A stretch of DNA of 64,000 nt from UM-FILTER-47-13 sp964445195 (GTDB lineage Bacteria > Pseudomonadota > Alphaproteobacteria > Micavibrionales > Micavibrionaceae), in assembly GCA_964445195.1 (NCBI GenBank), contig CAYUKA010000001.1:176656-240655 (forward strand), in the 5' to 3' direction. The notes beneath the pieces were generated by a model, which saw only the letters and a list, made by a program, of their open reading frames with translations, was not told the DNA's origin and did not search any database. Each line of letters opens with the position of its first letter. Position 1 is the stretch's first letter. The position numbers were made by a program, and so were the translations under genes. Below are positions 8,374-16,600 of the stretch, one piece after another.

Positions 8374-9786
8374 ATGTCGGAATTGCGGGATACAGACCTG
8401 CCGGATACGGCCGCCGAACAGGTAGCCGATGAAAGCGGCGCCGGCTACGGCGTTTCCGACCAGCTTATCCATGAAATCAGCGACGCGCTGCATAGCGGCT
8501 ATGACGATCCGGTCATTGAAAATGTCGCGACGCTCAGCCCGGCCGACGCCGCCGAATTGCTGGCCAAAATCGGTGACGAAGACCGCGCCCTGCTGCTCAG
8601 CGAACATGGCGCCGCCTTCGACCCGGTTGTCTTTTCCGAACTGGCCTCGGACCTGTGCAAAACCTATCTTGAGGATATACCGGCCAAACAGGTCGCGGCG
8701 ATTATCTCAACGCTGGAAAGCGATGACGCGCTTGAGATCATTGAAACGCTCGACCCCGGCTTTCAGAAAGAAATCATCCGCAACCTCTCGGCCCGCCTGC
8801 GCCTGACACTTGAGGAAGGATTAAGCTTTCCGGAGCGCAGCGCCGGCCGGATCATGCAGCGCGAGTTCGTCGCCATCCCGCAATTCTGGACAGTCGGCAA
8901 GACGATTGATTACCTGCGTGCCGCCGCCGATGAACTGCCGCAGGATTTCTTCGATATTTTTGTGATTACGCCAACTTACCATGTCTGCGGCGAAATCCCG
9001 CTCAACCGCCTCGTCCGGTCGATACGCTCGGTAAAGCTGGAAAACCTGACACTCGATAACATCCACCCGATCCCGGCAACGATGGACCAGGAGCATGTGG
9101 CCGAGATGTTCCGGCGTGAAAACCTGACCTCCGCCCCGGTGGTTGACGAAGCCGATCGCCTGATCGGCGTCATCACGATTGACGACGTGGTTGACGTCAT
9201 CGACGAGGAAGCGCAGGACGACATGCTCAAGCTCGGCGGTGTCGAGCAGGGCGACCTGTACCGCGCCGTCATATCGACGACCGGCTCGCGCTTTCGCTGG
9301 CTGTTCGTCAACCTGCTGACCGCCATTCTCGCATCGCTGGTCATCTCGCTATTCGATACGACCATCCAGGAAATCGTTGCGCTGGCAGTGCTGATGCCGA
9401 TTGTCGCCTCGATGGGCGGCAATGCCGGTACACAGGCGTTGACCGTAGCCGTGCGCGCACTGGCAACGCGAGAACTGTCGGAGATCAACGCCTTTCGTGT
9501 GATCTGGAAAGAAACGATCGTCGGCATCCTGAACGGCGCCGCTTTCGCCGTGATTATGGGCTTTATCGCCGCGTTGTGGTTCAGCAACCCAATGCTGGGC
9601 GGCGTGATCGCGGCGGCGATGATTATCAACCTGATTGCCGCCGGGCTGTTTGGCGCCGGCATTCCTATCGTCCTGCAACGGATGGGCAGCGACCCGGCGG
9701 TTTCCTCAACAGTCTTCCTGACCACTGTCACCGACGTGGTCGGTTTTTTCGCGTTTCTTGGACTGGCAGCAGTTTTTCTGTTATAA
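8374..9786 (+). CDS. mgtE: Magnesium transporter MgtE
   Basis: A 470-residue inner membrane Mg2+ channel/transporter. The order is typical: cytosolic acidic N domain of helical repeats (about 35-150), a CBS pair (about 150-275, with DRLIGVITIDDVVDVIDEE), then five membrane helices (about 300-470) with the pore segment PIVASMGGNAGTQALT near 350. The N and CBS domains sense Mg2+ and close the pore when the ion is plentiful. It follows maeB by about 30 bp and precedes the GNAT gene by 9 bp, so the three may share a transcript. Confidence 0.95.
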   Translation: MSELRDTDLPDTAAEQVADESGAGYGVSDQLIHEISDALHSGYDDPVIENVATLSPADAAELLAKIGDEDRALLLSEHGAAFDPVVFSELASDLCKTYLEDIPAKQVAAIISTLESDDALEIIETLDPGFQKEIIRNLSARLRLTLEEGLSFPERSAGRIMQREFVAIPQFWTVGKTIDYLRAAADELPQDFFDIFVITPTYHVCGEIPLNRLVRSIRSVKLENLTLDNIHPIPATMDQEHVAEMFRRENLTSAPVVDEADRLIGVITIDDVVDVIDEEAQDDMLKLGGVEQGDLYRAVISTTGSRFRWLFVNLLTAILASLVISLFDTTIQEIVALAVLMPIVASMGGNAGTQALTVAVRALATRELSEINAFRVIWKETIVGILNGAAFAVIMGFIAALWFSNPMLGGVIAAAMIINLIAAGLFGAGIPIVLQRMGSDPAVSSTVFLTTVTDVVGFFAFLGLAAVFLL

Positions 9787-9795
9787 ATCAAAATC

Positions 9796-10329
9796 ATGAC
9801 AGCATCAAAACTGGTTCGGCCGGCGGCCGATTATAAAGAGAGTTTTCTGGAAGCCCTGCAGGAGTATCACGAGGAGGGCCGCTACCTGTATAACAAGCTG
9901 TCGGTCCTGCGCTCAGAGTTCGACGAGTTTGTGAAGGAACTGCGGGCCGAGCGCGGCTATCCGCACCAGCCCTATCAGGAGTGGGTCGACCCGGTACCGG
10001 AAACCGTGACCTGGCTGGTCAAGGATAACGAGTATCTCGGCACCGTCGATATCCGCCACCGCCTCAACTGGCATCTTGAAAAATGGGGCGGGCATATCCA
10101 TTTTATCATCCGCCCGTCAAGGCGGGGCATGGGGTTTGGACGCAAAATCCTGCTCAAAGCAATGCCGATTGCCAATTATCTCGGCGTTGAAACGGCGCTG
10201 CTGACTGTCGACCCGGAAAATGAAGCGGCGATCAGGATTATCGAGTCCTGTGGCGGCGAATTCCACGACGAATTGCCTTGTACCGACCAGTTCCCGGCCC
10301 GTAAGCGGTACTGGCTGGACTGTACCTAG
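9796..10329 (+). CDS. GNAT family N-acetyltransferase
   Basis: A 177-residue protein with the GNAT acetyl-CoA fold. The most diagnostic part is the segment IRPSRRGMGFGRKILLKA (near residues 105-122), matching the acetyl-CoA-binding RxGxGxG/A motif, followed by TALLTVDPENEAAIRIIESCG, typical of motif B. The layout resembles predicted acetyltransferases that act on small molecules, but no substrate can be read from the sequence. It sits 9 bp after mgtE. Its TAG stop is formed by the left end of a TA-flanked inverted-repeat element. Confidence 0.8.
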   Translation: MTASKLVRPAADYKESFLEALQEYHEEGRYLYNKLSVLRSEFDEFVKELRAERGYPHQPYQEWVDPVPETVTWLVKDNEYLGTVDIRHRLNWHLEKWGGHIHFIIRPSRRGMGFGRKILLKAMPIANYLGVETALLTVDPENEAAIRIIESCGGEFHDELPCTDQFPARKRYWLDCT

Positions 10330-10514
10330 GCTCAGGACTCATTAATTTCGTAAATTCTGCGCGTGTCAAATTTTTGATAGACGGGCTTGAAAACTGCGCA
10401 GTGACTAGCCATCGCTAATGGCAAGCGGTTTGAAAGTCCGGATGCAAAAATTTGCCGCGCCTTTACCTTTCCTGTTCGGCAGAACATTACGAAATTAATG
10501 AGTCCTGAGCCTAG
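10326..10514. mobile_element. TA-flanked MITE-like element, copy T1
   Basis: A 189-bp element with perfect 28-bp terminal inverted repeats (10326-10353 and 10487-10514) whose outer part reads CTAGGCTCAGGACTC. The inverted similarity continues imperfectly for another ten or so bases. TA flanks both ends, as expected for Tc1/mariner or IS630-driven elements. It encodes no protein. Its last 52 bp (10461-10512) are identical to 45426-45477 in copy T3. The stop codons of the two convergent flanking genes both lie in its ends. Confidence 0.75.
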
Positions 10515-11272
10515 ACAAGCGGCCCTGTCGGCTCCGTACCAGCGGCAGGCTTACGAAAGTCTGCGATGCGGGCATCTTCTTCCCTCATATCAACAACGCG
10601 GGCAAACCCCTTTCGAATGTAATCAGGTGTCTGCCCGTCCGTCCGCGGTCCCATTTTCCAGGTTTCATCCAGAACGGCAAAGCGGCTGAGGACCCTGTTT
10701 TGCCAGGTATCTTTTGTGATGCCCAACGGATAAACAGCCTTTGTAGTTACGGGCGTGTCCGGCAGATGCTTGCGGATCGTACCGAATACCCGCCTTTGGT
10801 GATAGGCCAGCGTGATGGCCGTAATCGACTGACTCTCACCCAGCCCCAAATTCAGGGCGTTTTCTATATTTTGACCGGTGTTTTCGGACTGCTCGTCAAT
10901 ACGGATCGCCACCGCCGGCACCCCTTTCATAATCATAATGCGCCTGATATAAGCCGCCTCGGTTTCATCTTTTTCCGGCAGATCCAGGCCATCCTTGCGC
11001 AAACGCGGAAAAACCCCATAGCGTAACAGGTCACGCGCGGGCTTGACCCCTCCGGCGACAATTACTTTTTTGAAATTACCCTTGGCATACTGCTCTGCCG
11101 CTTCAAGGGCGACATAGGCGCTAGCCGCTCCAGCCCCCAGAACAAGCCCGGTCTGGGTTTTCACTTCGGGCATGTTAAACAGAAGATGACGATTGATCAT
11201 AACCACGCGGTCCGCATGCGGTGGCCAGATCAGTGCCTGAAAGATCGCTTTTAATGTTCCTTTTGATATCAT
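10511..11272 (-). CDS. DUF218 (YdcF-like) protein
   Basis: A 253-residue protein with the DUF218/YdcF fold: LVLGAG near residue 43, ALEAAEQYAKGNFKKVIVAGG near 55-75, an IRRIMIMKGVPAVAIRIDEQ segment and the conserved SENTGQNIENA near 130, which in the family lines an S-adenosylmethionine-like nucleotide site. The biochemical role of the family is not settled, though envelope polysaccharide functions have been proposed for some members. It lacks the usual long N-terminal membrane anchors. Its stop codon is supplied by the right end of element T1. Confidence 0.75.
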   Translation of the reverse strand: MISKGTLKAIFQALIWPPHADRVVMINRHLLFNMPEVKTQTGLVLGAGAASAYVALEAAEQYAKGNFKKVIVAGGVKPARDLLRYGVFPRLRKDGLDLPEKDETEAAYIRRIMIMKGVPAVAIRIDEQSENTGQNIENALNLGLGESQSITAITLAYHQRRVFGTIRKHLPDTPVTTKAVYPLGITKDTWQNRVLSRFAVLDETWKMGPRTDGQTPDYIRKGFARVVDMREEDARIADFRKPAAGTEPTGPLV

Positions 11273-11312
11273 GCGCGTCTTTTATCAGCACCCTTAAGTT
11301 ATGTCAATAAAT

Positions 11313-11341
11313 TTGATTATGAAGCAGGATAGCCGTATAGT
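11313..11341 (+). promoter_or_regulatory. Sigma70-like promoter candidate for the PBP gene
   Basis: TTGATT at 11313-11318 and TATAGT at 11336-11341 are separated by 17 bases, and the ATG of the penicillin-binding protein gene lies 53 bases downstream. Both hexamers are within one or two changes of the consensus. Confidence 0.5.
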
Positions 11342-11393
11342 GCTTGCCTTTATGGCAGAGAGTTGATTCACTGGATAAAAATTTCATCTGACT

Positions 11394-13041
11394 ATGGCTG
11401 CAAAAAAAACCAGAAACAAGAAAAAGACCGGCAAAAAGGCCCCGCTGATCCTGCGGCTGGCGAAATGGGTGTTTGTCACCGGGCTGTGGGGCGTGATCGC
11501 GCTTTCACTACTCATCGCGTGGTATGCCAGTGAATTGCCGGACATCACCCGTTCCACCCAGTTCGAGCAGCGCAGCGCCATCACGATCAAGGCGCGGGAC
11601 GGCGATACGCTGGCGCGCTATGGCGAACTAAAGGGCGTCAGCATTGATGTCAGTGATGTTCCCCCTCACCTGGTTTACGCGGTGCTGGCCATCGAGGACC
11701 GGCGCTTTTACCAGCATTTCGGGGTCGACCCGCTCGGCATCGCCCGGGCGATGCTCCGTAACCTCCAGCATGGCCGCGTATCCGAAGGCGGCTCAACCAT
11801 CACCCAGCAACTGGCCAAGAATCTGTTTCTCAGCCCCGAACGCACCATCAAGCGCAAAGCGCAGGAAGCGGTGCTGGCGCTGTGGCTGGAATATGAGCTG
11901 AGCAAGGACGAAATCCTGACCGCGTACCTGAACCGCGTGTATCTCGGCGCCGGAACCTATGGTGTTGACGCGGCGGCGCGCACCTATTTCGACAAGGGCG
12001 CGGCGGATATCTCACTGTACGAGGCCGCGATGCTGGCCGGGCTGCTGAAAGCGCCGTCGCGCTTTTCCCCGCGCAGCAACCCGTCACTGGCGGCGCAACG
12101 GGCACGCACCGTCCTGAACGCCATGGCCGATGCCGGCTATATCACCCCGGAACAGGCGCAGGCGCAAAGCCTGAAAGGGCAGGCGCTGCTGCGCAAGCCG
12201 ATGCCGCGCGGCACCCGGCTCGGCCTTCAAGCCGCTGGTGTTTCTGGCGGCGCTGGAACAGGGTAAACGGCCTTACGATAAAATCCTTGATGCGCCGATT
12301 GAGGACGGTACCTACCGGCCTGAAAATTTCCGGGACGAATATCTCGGCGAGGTCACGCTAAACACCGCCCTCGCCCGCTCGCTGAATACCGCTGCCGTCC
12401 GGCTGGCTGATGACACCGGCATTGGCCCGGTGATCACATTAGCGCGCAAGATGGGGATCGAAAGCACACTGCCGCGCGATCTCAGCCTCGCGCTCGGCAG
12501 CGGCGGCGTGCCGCTGTTGGAGATGGTTACGGCCTATGCCGTCATCGCCAATGAAGGCGCCGCGGTTAACCCCTATGCCATTACCGCGATCCGCGATGAC
12601 AACGGCACATTGCTGTATATGCGCACCGATGCCGGCACGCGCAGCCAGACCGTTAATCGCCGTGCCGCCCGCATCTTGACCGGTATGATGCGCGAGGTTA
12701 TCGACACCGGCACCGGTCAGGCGGCCCGGCTGCCGTTCGAAGCCGCCGGAAAAACGGGAACCTCGCAGGATTACCGCGATGCCCTGTTCATTGGTTTCAC
12801 CGATCGCTATATCGCCGGGGTCTGGCTGGGGAATGACGATAACAGTCCGATGGACGGCATCACCGGCGGGTCGGTGCCGGCGCAGATATGGCATGATATC
12901 CTGAGCGCCGCCCATGAAAAAAGAGGCGCCGACGCGCCCCCTTTACACACATCCCCCGGCCTGGCCGCCGATCCGCCCGAAGGCGGGTTTTTATCCCTGC
13001 TGCAGCGCCTTCTCTCGCCTTCGTCGCCGTCAGAACCCTAG
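11394..13041 (+). pseudogene. Class A penicillin-binding protein gene, frameshifted and internally deleted
   Basis: Two overlapping reading frames encode the halves of a bifunctional peptidoglycan synthase. Frame 1 (11394-12266) has a cytosolic basic tail, a membrane helix (about 22-45) and a glycosyltransferase 51 domain with AIEDRRFYQHFGVDP and GGSTITQQLAKNLFL. The second frame (open to 13041) has the transpeptidase: GSAFKPL (SxxK), SLNTAA (SxN) and KTGTSQD (KTG). The +1 shift lies near 12195-12220, and the linker of over 100 residues normally found before SxxK is missing. The composite is about 549 codons against the usual 650-720. A misassembly could also explain this. Confidence 0.8.
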
Positions 13042-13111
13042 GAAGCGTTCAACCAAACCAAACCGTTCAAACGACCTTGTGTAGTGCGGGCGCCTTCAGC
13101 AGGGATAACCC

Positions 13112-13594
13112 TTACGCCATCACCAGCGTATTCTCATCGTGCAGAGCGTATTGATCGCGCATCATCGCACCAAAGCGATCTTCGCCGATCCGCTCCCAGT
13201 GATTGTGAAGCTTTACAACGCTGGCCGGCGGCGCGCCAAAATCCCAGCCCGCGCGTTGCAGGCTTTTATCGGCAAAATCGAGAAACGCCACCGGGAAAGC
13301 CTTACGCGGCGCGCGCAGGCCGCAATCGACCAACGTTTTGCTCACCAGCGCATCGCTGCTGTCCATCATGTCGGCGGTAAACTGGATCGCCGATAAAATC
13401 TTGATCTCCAGCCGGCTGTTCGGCACACGGCGCAGATGCCGCATAAAACGCGCATAAACATCCATTTCAAAGCGCGTATCTTCCGCCGCGCCCGTCGTTT
13501 CCGGCGGCAGCGGATAAACAATCCGCCCGTTACTGTCACTGCCCGGCGGGGCCGGGACAGACGTGCGATCGCCTGTTTCTGAATATGTCTGCAT
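13112..13594 (-). CDS. Conserved-looking cytosolic protein, function unknown
   Basis: A 160-residue protein with a strong AGGAGG site before its ATG, so translation is well supported. There is no signal peptide or membrane segment. The first 40 residues are low-complexity (Pro, Gly, Ser, Thr), and the rest is predicted mixed helical, with a motif-like stretch FADKSLQRAGWDFGAPPASV near 107. I do not recognise a family. It lies between the broken PBP gene and rnhA, transcribed toward the former. Confidence 0.6.
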   Translation of the reverse strand: MQTYSETGDRTSVPAPPGSDSNGRIVYPLPPETTGAAEDTRFEMDVYARFMRHLRRVPNSRLEIKILSAIQFTADMMDSSDALVSKTLVDCGLRAPRKAFPVAFLDFADKSLQRAGWDFGAPPASVVKLHNHWERIGEDRFGAMMRDQYALHDENTLVMA

Positions 13595-13749
13595 GATCTG
13601 TTCCTCCTATAAAGCCTGTGCTTTGATTCGTTTTTCATGTTTTTTCAGGCTATGAGTCCACCTTCGCCGCCAAGTCTTAAAGGAACATTAACGCCCCCAA
13701 AAAGGGCGCCAAAAGACAGGATATTGCTGTGGATAAAGCGGAGAGTCGT

Positions 13750-14187
13750 TTAGTCTTTGCGGATCGCCGCCGTGGCCAGCGAATCGGCGCGCTCGTTTTC
13801 CGGATGGCCGGCATGACCCTTCACCCAGTAGAACGTAATGTCGTGATCCTTCATCGCCGCATCGAGCGCCTGCCACAGATCCTGGTTTTTGACCGGCTTC
13901 TTCGCCGCCGTCTTCCAGCCTCTCGCCTTCCATCCGGCTAGCCATTCATTCACACCCTGCTGGACATATTTGCTATCAGTATGAACTTCGACAGTGCTGG
14001 GCCGTTTGAGCGCTTCCAGCGCTTTAATCACGGCGGTCAGCTCCATACGGTTATTGGTGGTTTCATCGTCATGGCCGGACAGCTCTTTTTCATGGCCGTT
14101 CCAGCGCATAACAACACCCCAGCCGCCCGGCCCGGGATTACCGCTGCAAGCCCCATCGGTATAGATTTCAACAATTGACTCACTCAT
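13750..14187 (-). CDS. rnhA: Ribonuclease HI
   Basis: Cuts the RNA strand of RNA-DNA hybrids, removing R-loops and primers. The protein of about 145 residues contains all four metal-binding acidic residues in their usual contexts: YTDGACSGNPG, NRMELTAVIKALE, VHTDSKYVQQG and NERADSLA. A GTG at 14193 is also possible, but the ATG at 14187 overlaps the stop of a small upstream frame as ATGA. That upstream frame is a duplicated copy of the rnhA 5' end (see the pseudogene at 14184-14342). thrB upstream is the usual alphaproteobacterial neighbour. Confidence 0.95.
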   Translation of the reverse strand: MSESIVEIYTDGACSGNPGPGGWGVVMRWNGHEKELSGHDDETTNNRMELTAVIKALEALKRPSTVEVHTDSKYVQQGVNEWLAGWKARGWKTAAKKPVKNQDLWQALDAAMKDHDITFYWVKGHAGHPENERADSLATAAIRKD

Positions 14188-14342
14188 AACCACAAACCCT
14201 TATCCTCTCCCGGGCCGGCTTTGTTTCGGCTCGAAGCAGCGAAGCTGCATGAGCCGAAGCGCCCACGCGGCTTTGCCGCTTCGGGCGCATTATGCCCGGG
14301 ATTACCGCTGCAAGCCCCATCGGTATAGATTTCAACAACCAT
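14184..14342 (-). pseudogene. Duplicated 5' fragment of rnhA with palindromic filler
   Basis: A 44-bp segment of the rnhA start (14131-14174) occurs again exactly at 14295-14338. In this second copy the frame starts MVVEIYTDGACSGNPG, then runs into a GC-rich palindromic region (14200-14294) and stops after 52 codons. Its TGA overlaps the ATG of the intact rnhA. The same bases form the end of thrB in another frame. The best reading is a partial tandem duplication caused by insertion of a palindromic element at the CCCGGG in the GNPG codons. Confidence 0.7.
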
Positions 14343-15282
14343 CCGAATTCTCCTGAAAAAACTCCAGCCTTTTGATAAAGGCCAGTGGGTTATGCGGCGT
14401 CATGACATCCCCCTCTTTATAGGACAGCACTTCCTCGCACCGCGACAGTACAAAACGCAGCGCCGCCCCCCGCAGCAATAACGGCAGAGCCGCCTTTTCC
14501 TCATTATTCAAAGGCCGGACAGCCTGATACCCGGCCATTAGATGCTCATAACGCGCTGGCTGAAACACGGCAGCCTCATCAAAGCACCACGCATTGATCA
14601 TGATCGCCAGATCGTAAGCCAGCATATCCGTACAGGCGAAATGAAAATCGATGACTCCCGACACCTTACCGCCATTAAAGAACACATTATCCGGGAACAG
14701 ATCGCCATGGATCGCGCCCCGCGGCAGATCATCCGGCCAGGTCCCGTCATAGGCATTCAGTTCATGCTCCACCGCCGCATGCAAGCCAAAGGCAATATCA
14801 CCCAGGTGCTCGGCCATCCCGGCCAGCCACGCATGCCAGCGGGACGGGCCATAATCGTTCGGCAGCGTCTGCCCGAACGCCGCACCCGCCACATGAATCT
14901 GCGCCGCCAGCGTTCCGGCCTGATGGCAAAGATCCGGCGTTATGACCGCCGGGTGCGCCCCGTCGCAAAAGCTCATAATCGCCGCCGGGCGTCCCATCAG
15001 CGTGCCGGACAGACGCCCCTGCCGGTTCACCACCGCCCGTGCCGCCGGAATACCCGCATCGGCGAGATGGGTGGCATAGGAGAGGAAAAACGGCACATGC
15101 GCGGTATCAACCCGGCGCGGTTCAAACAGGGTCAGAATATAGCGCCCGCTCTCCATGTTCAGGATATAGTTGGTATTGCTAACGCCCTGCGCAATCCCTT
15201 CATAGGAGCGCAACGCCCCAAGGTCATAAGCCTCCAGGAAGCGTGCCAGCGTTTCATTATCGACATGAGTGTAAACGGCCAT
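14332..15282 (-). CDS. thrB: Homoserine kinase, choline/aminoglycoside kinase fold
   Basis: Phosphorylates homoserine on the threonine pathway. At 316 residues it is the alphaproteobacterial type with the APH/choline kinase fold rather than the GHMP fold. Seen: a small N-lobe with QGVSNTNYIL near 33, the catalytic loop AIHGDLFPDNVFF near 190 and the metal-binding VSGVIDFHFAC just after. Position next to rnhA and downstream of ispH is the conserved order in this class, although here two YgjV-like genes intervene. Its last codons were altered by the rnhA fragment duplication (ends ENSDGC). Confidence 0.9.
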   Translation of the reverse strand: MAVYTHVDNETLARFLEAYDLGALRSYEGIAQGVSNTNYILNMESGRYILTLFEPRRVDTAHVPFFLSYATHLADAGIPAARAVVNRQGRLSGTLMGRPAAIMSFCDGAHPAVITPDLCHQAGTLAAQIHVAGAAFGQTLPNDYGPSRWHAWLAGMAEHLGDIAFGLHAAVEHELNAYDGTWPDDLPRGAIHGDLFPDNVFFNGGKVSGVIDFHFACTDMLAYDLAIMINAWCFDEAAVFQPARYEHLMAGYQAVRPLNNEEKAALPLLLRGAALRFVLSRCEEVLSYKEGDVMTPHNPLAFIKRLEFFQENSDGC

Positions 15283-15315
15283 AACAGCCGCAGCTTATAG
15301 ATTGCCCGGTAACGG

Positions 15316-15864
15316 TCAAGCCGGTGATTTAACAAGCTCCGGTGCAAGTGCCAGTTTCCGCAAGCCCCGTTCGTGATTCCAGGTCGCTATGAGCAACGAT
15401 ATGACTATCAGATACTGACATACGAATAGAGAAATAAGACCCAGCTCGATCGCGTACAAAATCCAGCAAATGTAAGACCCGATATAGGCCATACGGATAC
15501 GCTGGCTGCATTTTTCAACCTCGCCCAGCCGTGCCATGGCAAAACCGATCAGCGGATAAATATCTGCCGGCGTATTGTAAATAAAACCCGTTGCAGCAAC
15601 GACACATAACAGGGCCGCCATATTTCTTATTGCCAGCGTCTTTTCAAGGTAACGTTCGGGAATAACGATCTGAAATGACAGCCCCGCCAGCGCAATGCAC
15701 ATCGTCACCAGTCCCGCCGCACCGGCCCCATAGGAATAGATAATATAACAGATAAACACGGCCACACTTGTCAGCAACATGCCGCGGCGCGAACAGTTTT
15801 GATATCCGGCCATCGCGATCAGCGCGCCCAGTACAAAAATAATATCGTAAAACCCAAATTCCAC
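15316..15864 (-). CDS. YgjV-like inner membrane protein, copy 1
   Basis: A hydrophobic protein of about 182 residues with five or six predicted membrane helices, resembling the YgjV family (PF10688). The frame is open to a GTG at 15885, but the GTG at 15864 gives MEFGFYDIIFV, which lines up with MFGVFDLVLV of the neighbouring paralogue. Shared features with that paralogue include an early SRR basic cluster and ARLGEVEKCSQRIRM versus ARLVEIQACPQRIRL. No function is established for YgjV. It lies between thrB and its own paralogue. Confidence 0.7.
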   Translation of the reverse strand: MEFGFYDIIFVLGALIAMAGYQNCSRRGMLLTSVAVFICYIIYSYGAGAAGLVTMCIALAGLSFQIVIPERYLEKTLAIRNMAALLCVVAATGFIYNTPADIYPLIGFAMARLGEVEKCSQRIRMAYIGSYICWILYAIELGLISLFVCQYLIVISLLIATWNHERGLRKLALAPELVKSPA

Positions 15865-15921
15865 CGGGCGTAGTCCCTCTGCCACCCCAACAAAAGACAG
15901 TTCAGTTTATATTGATTATGG

Positions 15922-16473
15922 TTAATAATGGGTTACCAAAGCCGGTGCCGGAATCAGTGCCAGTTTTTTGCGCTTTTGCTCGTGCCGCCAGATCGAATAA
16001 AGGTTGGACATCATGTTGACCTGTTCACCAATGACCATCAGGATCAGCCCGTTTTCAAAGGCATAGATCGTCCAGCACATCTGGGAGAAGAGCGAACCGA
16101 GGCGAATGCGCTGCGGGCAGGCCTGGATTTCCACCAGCCGCGCCCCTATCACCCCCAGCAGCGGCCAGAGATCGGTGACATTATCAACCGAAACAGCAAT
16201 GCCGGCACAGGCCAGCACAATCGCAAAGCCTGTGCGCAGGTAGCGGGTACGGCTGAGCATATGATCAGGGAAAATAACCTGCATAAATATGCCCAGCGCG
16301 GCAATCATACAACCGATCACCGCGAAATCCGCGCCAATAGCATAGAAATACAGTACGCAGAGAAGACAGCCCAGAAAACGCAGCGACAACATCCGGCGGC
16401 GGCTGTGGGTATGAAACTGAAAAAACCCGACGGCATAGGCCGTCACCAAGACCAGATCGAAAACCCCGAACAT
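15922..16473 (-). CDS. YgjV-like inner membrane protein, copy 2
   Basis: A 183-residue polytopic protein, paralogous to the gene downstream: similar length, similar helix spacing, the common ARL-E--CPQRIR motif near residue 115 and a basic C-terminal loop (RHEQKRKKLALIP against NHERGLRKLALAP). The pair is inserted between ispH and thrB, which are normally adjacent. A tandem duplication followed by divergence is the simplest origin. Function is unknown. Confidence 0.7.
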   Translation of the reverse strand: MFGVFDLVLVTAYAVGFFQFHTHSRRRMLSLRFLGCLLCVLYFYAIGADFAVIGCMIAALGIFMQVIFPDHMLSRTRYLRTGFAIVLACAGIAVSVDNVTDLWPLLGVIGARLVEIQACPQRIRLGSLFSQMCWTIYAFENGLILMVIGEQVNMMSNLYSIWRHEQKRKKLALIPAPALVTHY

Positions 16474-16600
16474 GAACTCTTCAAGGCCTGAGCCTCAGGG
16501 CCGCTTTCCCGACCGCCTGAATGTTGTATTCTTAACCTTTATTCAGGCTACAGATGCGGGGTTAAAAAATGGTTGCCGGATCGCCGATTTATGAACGGAT

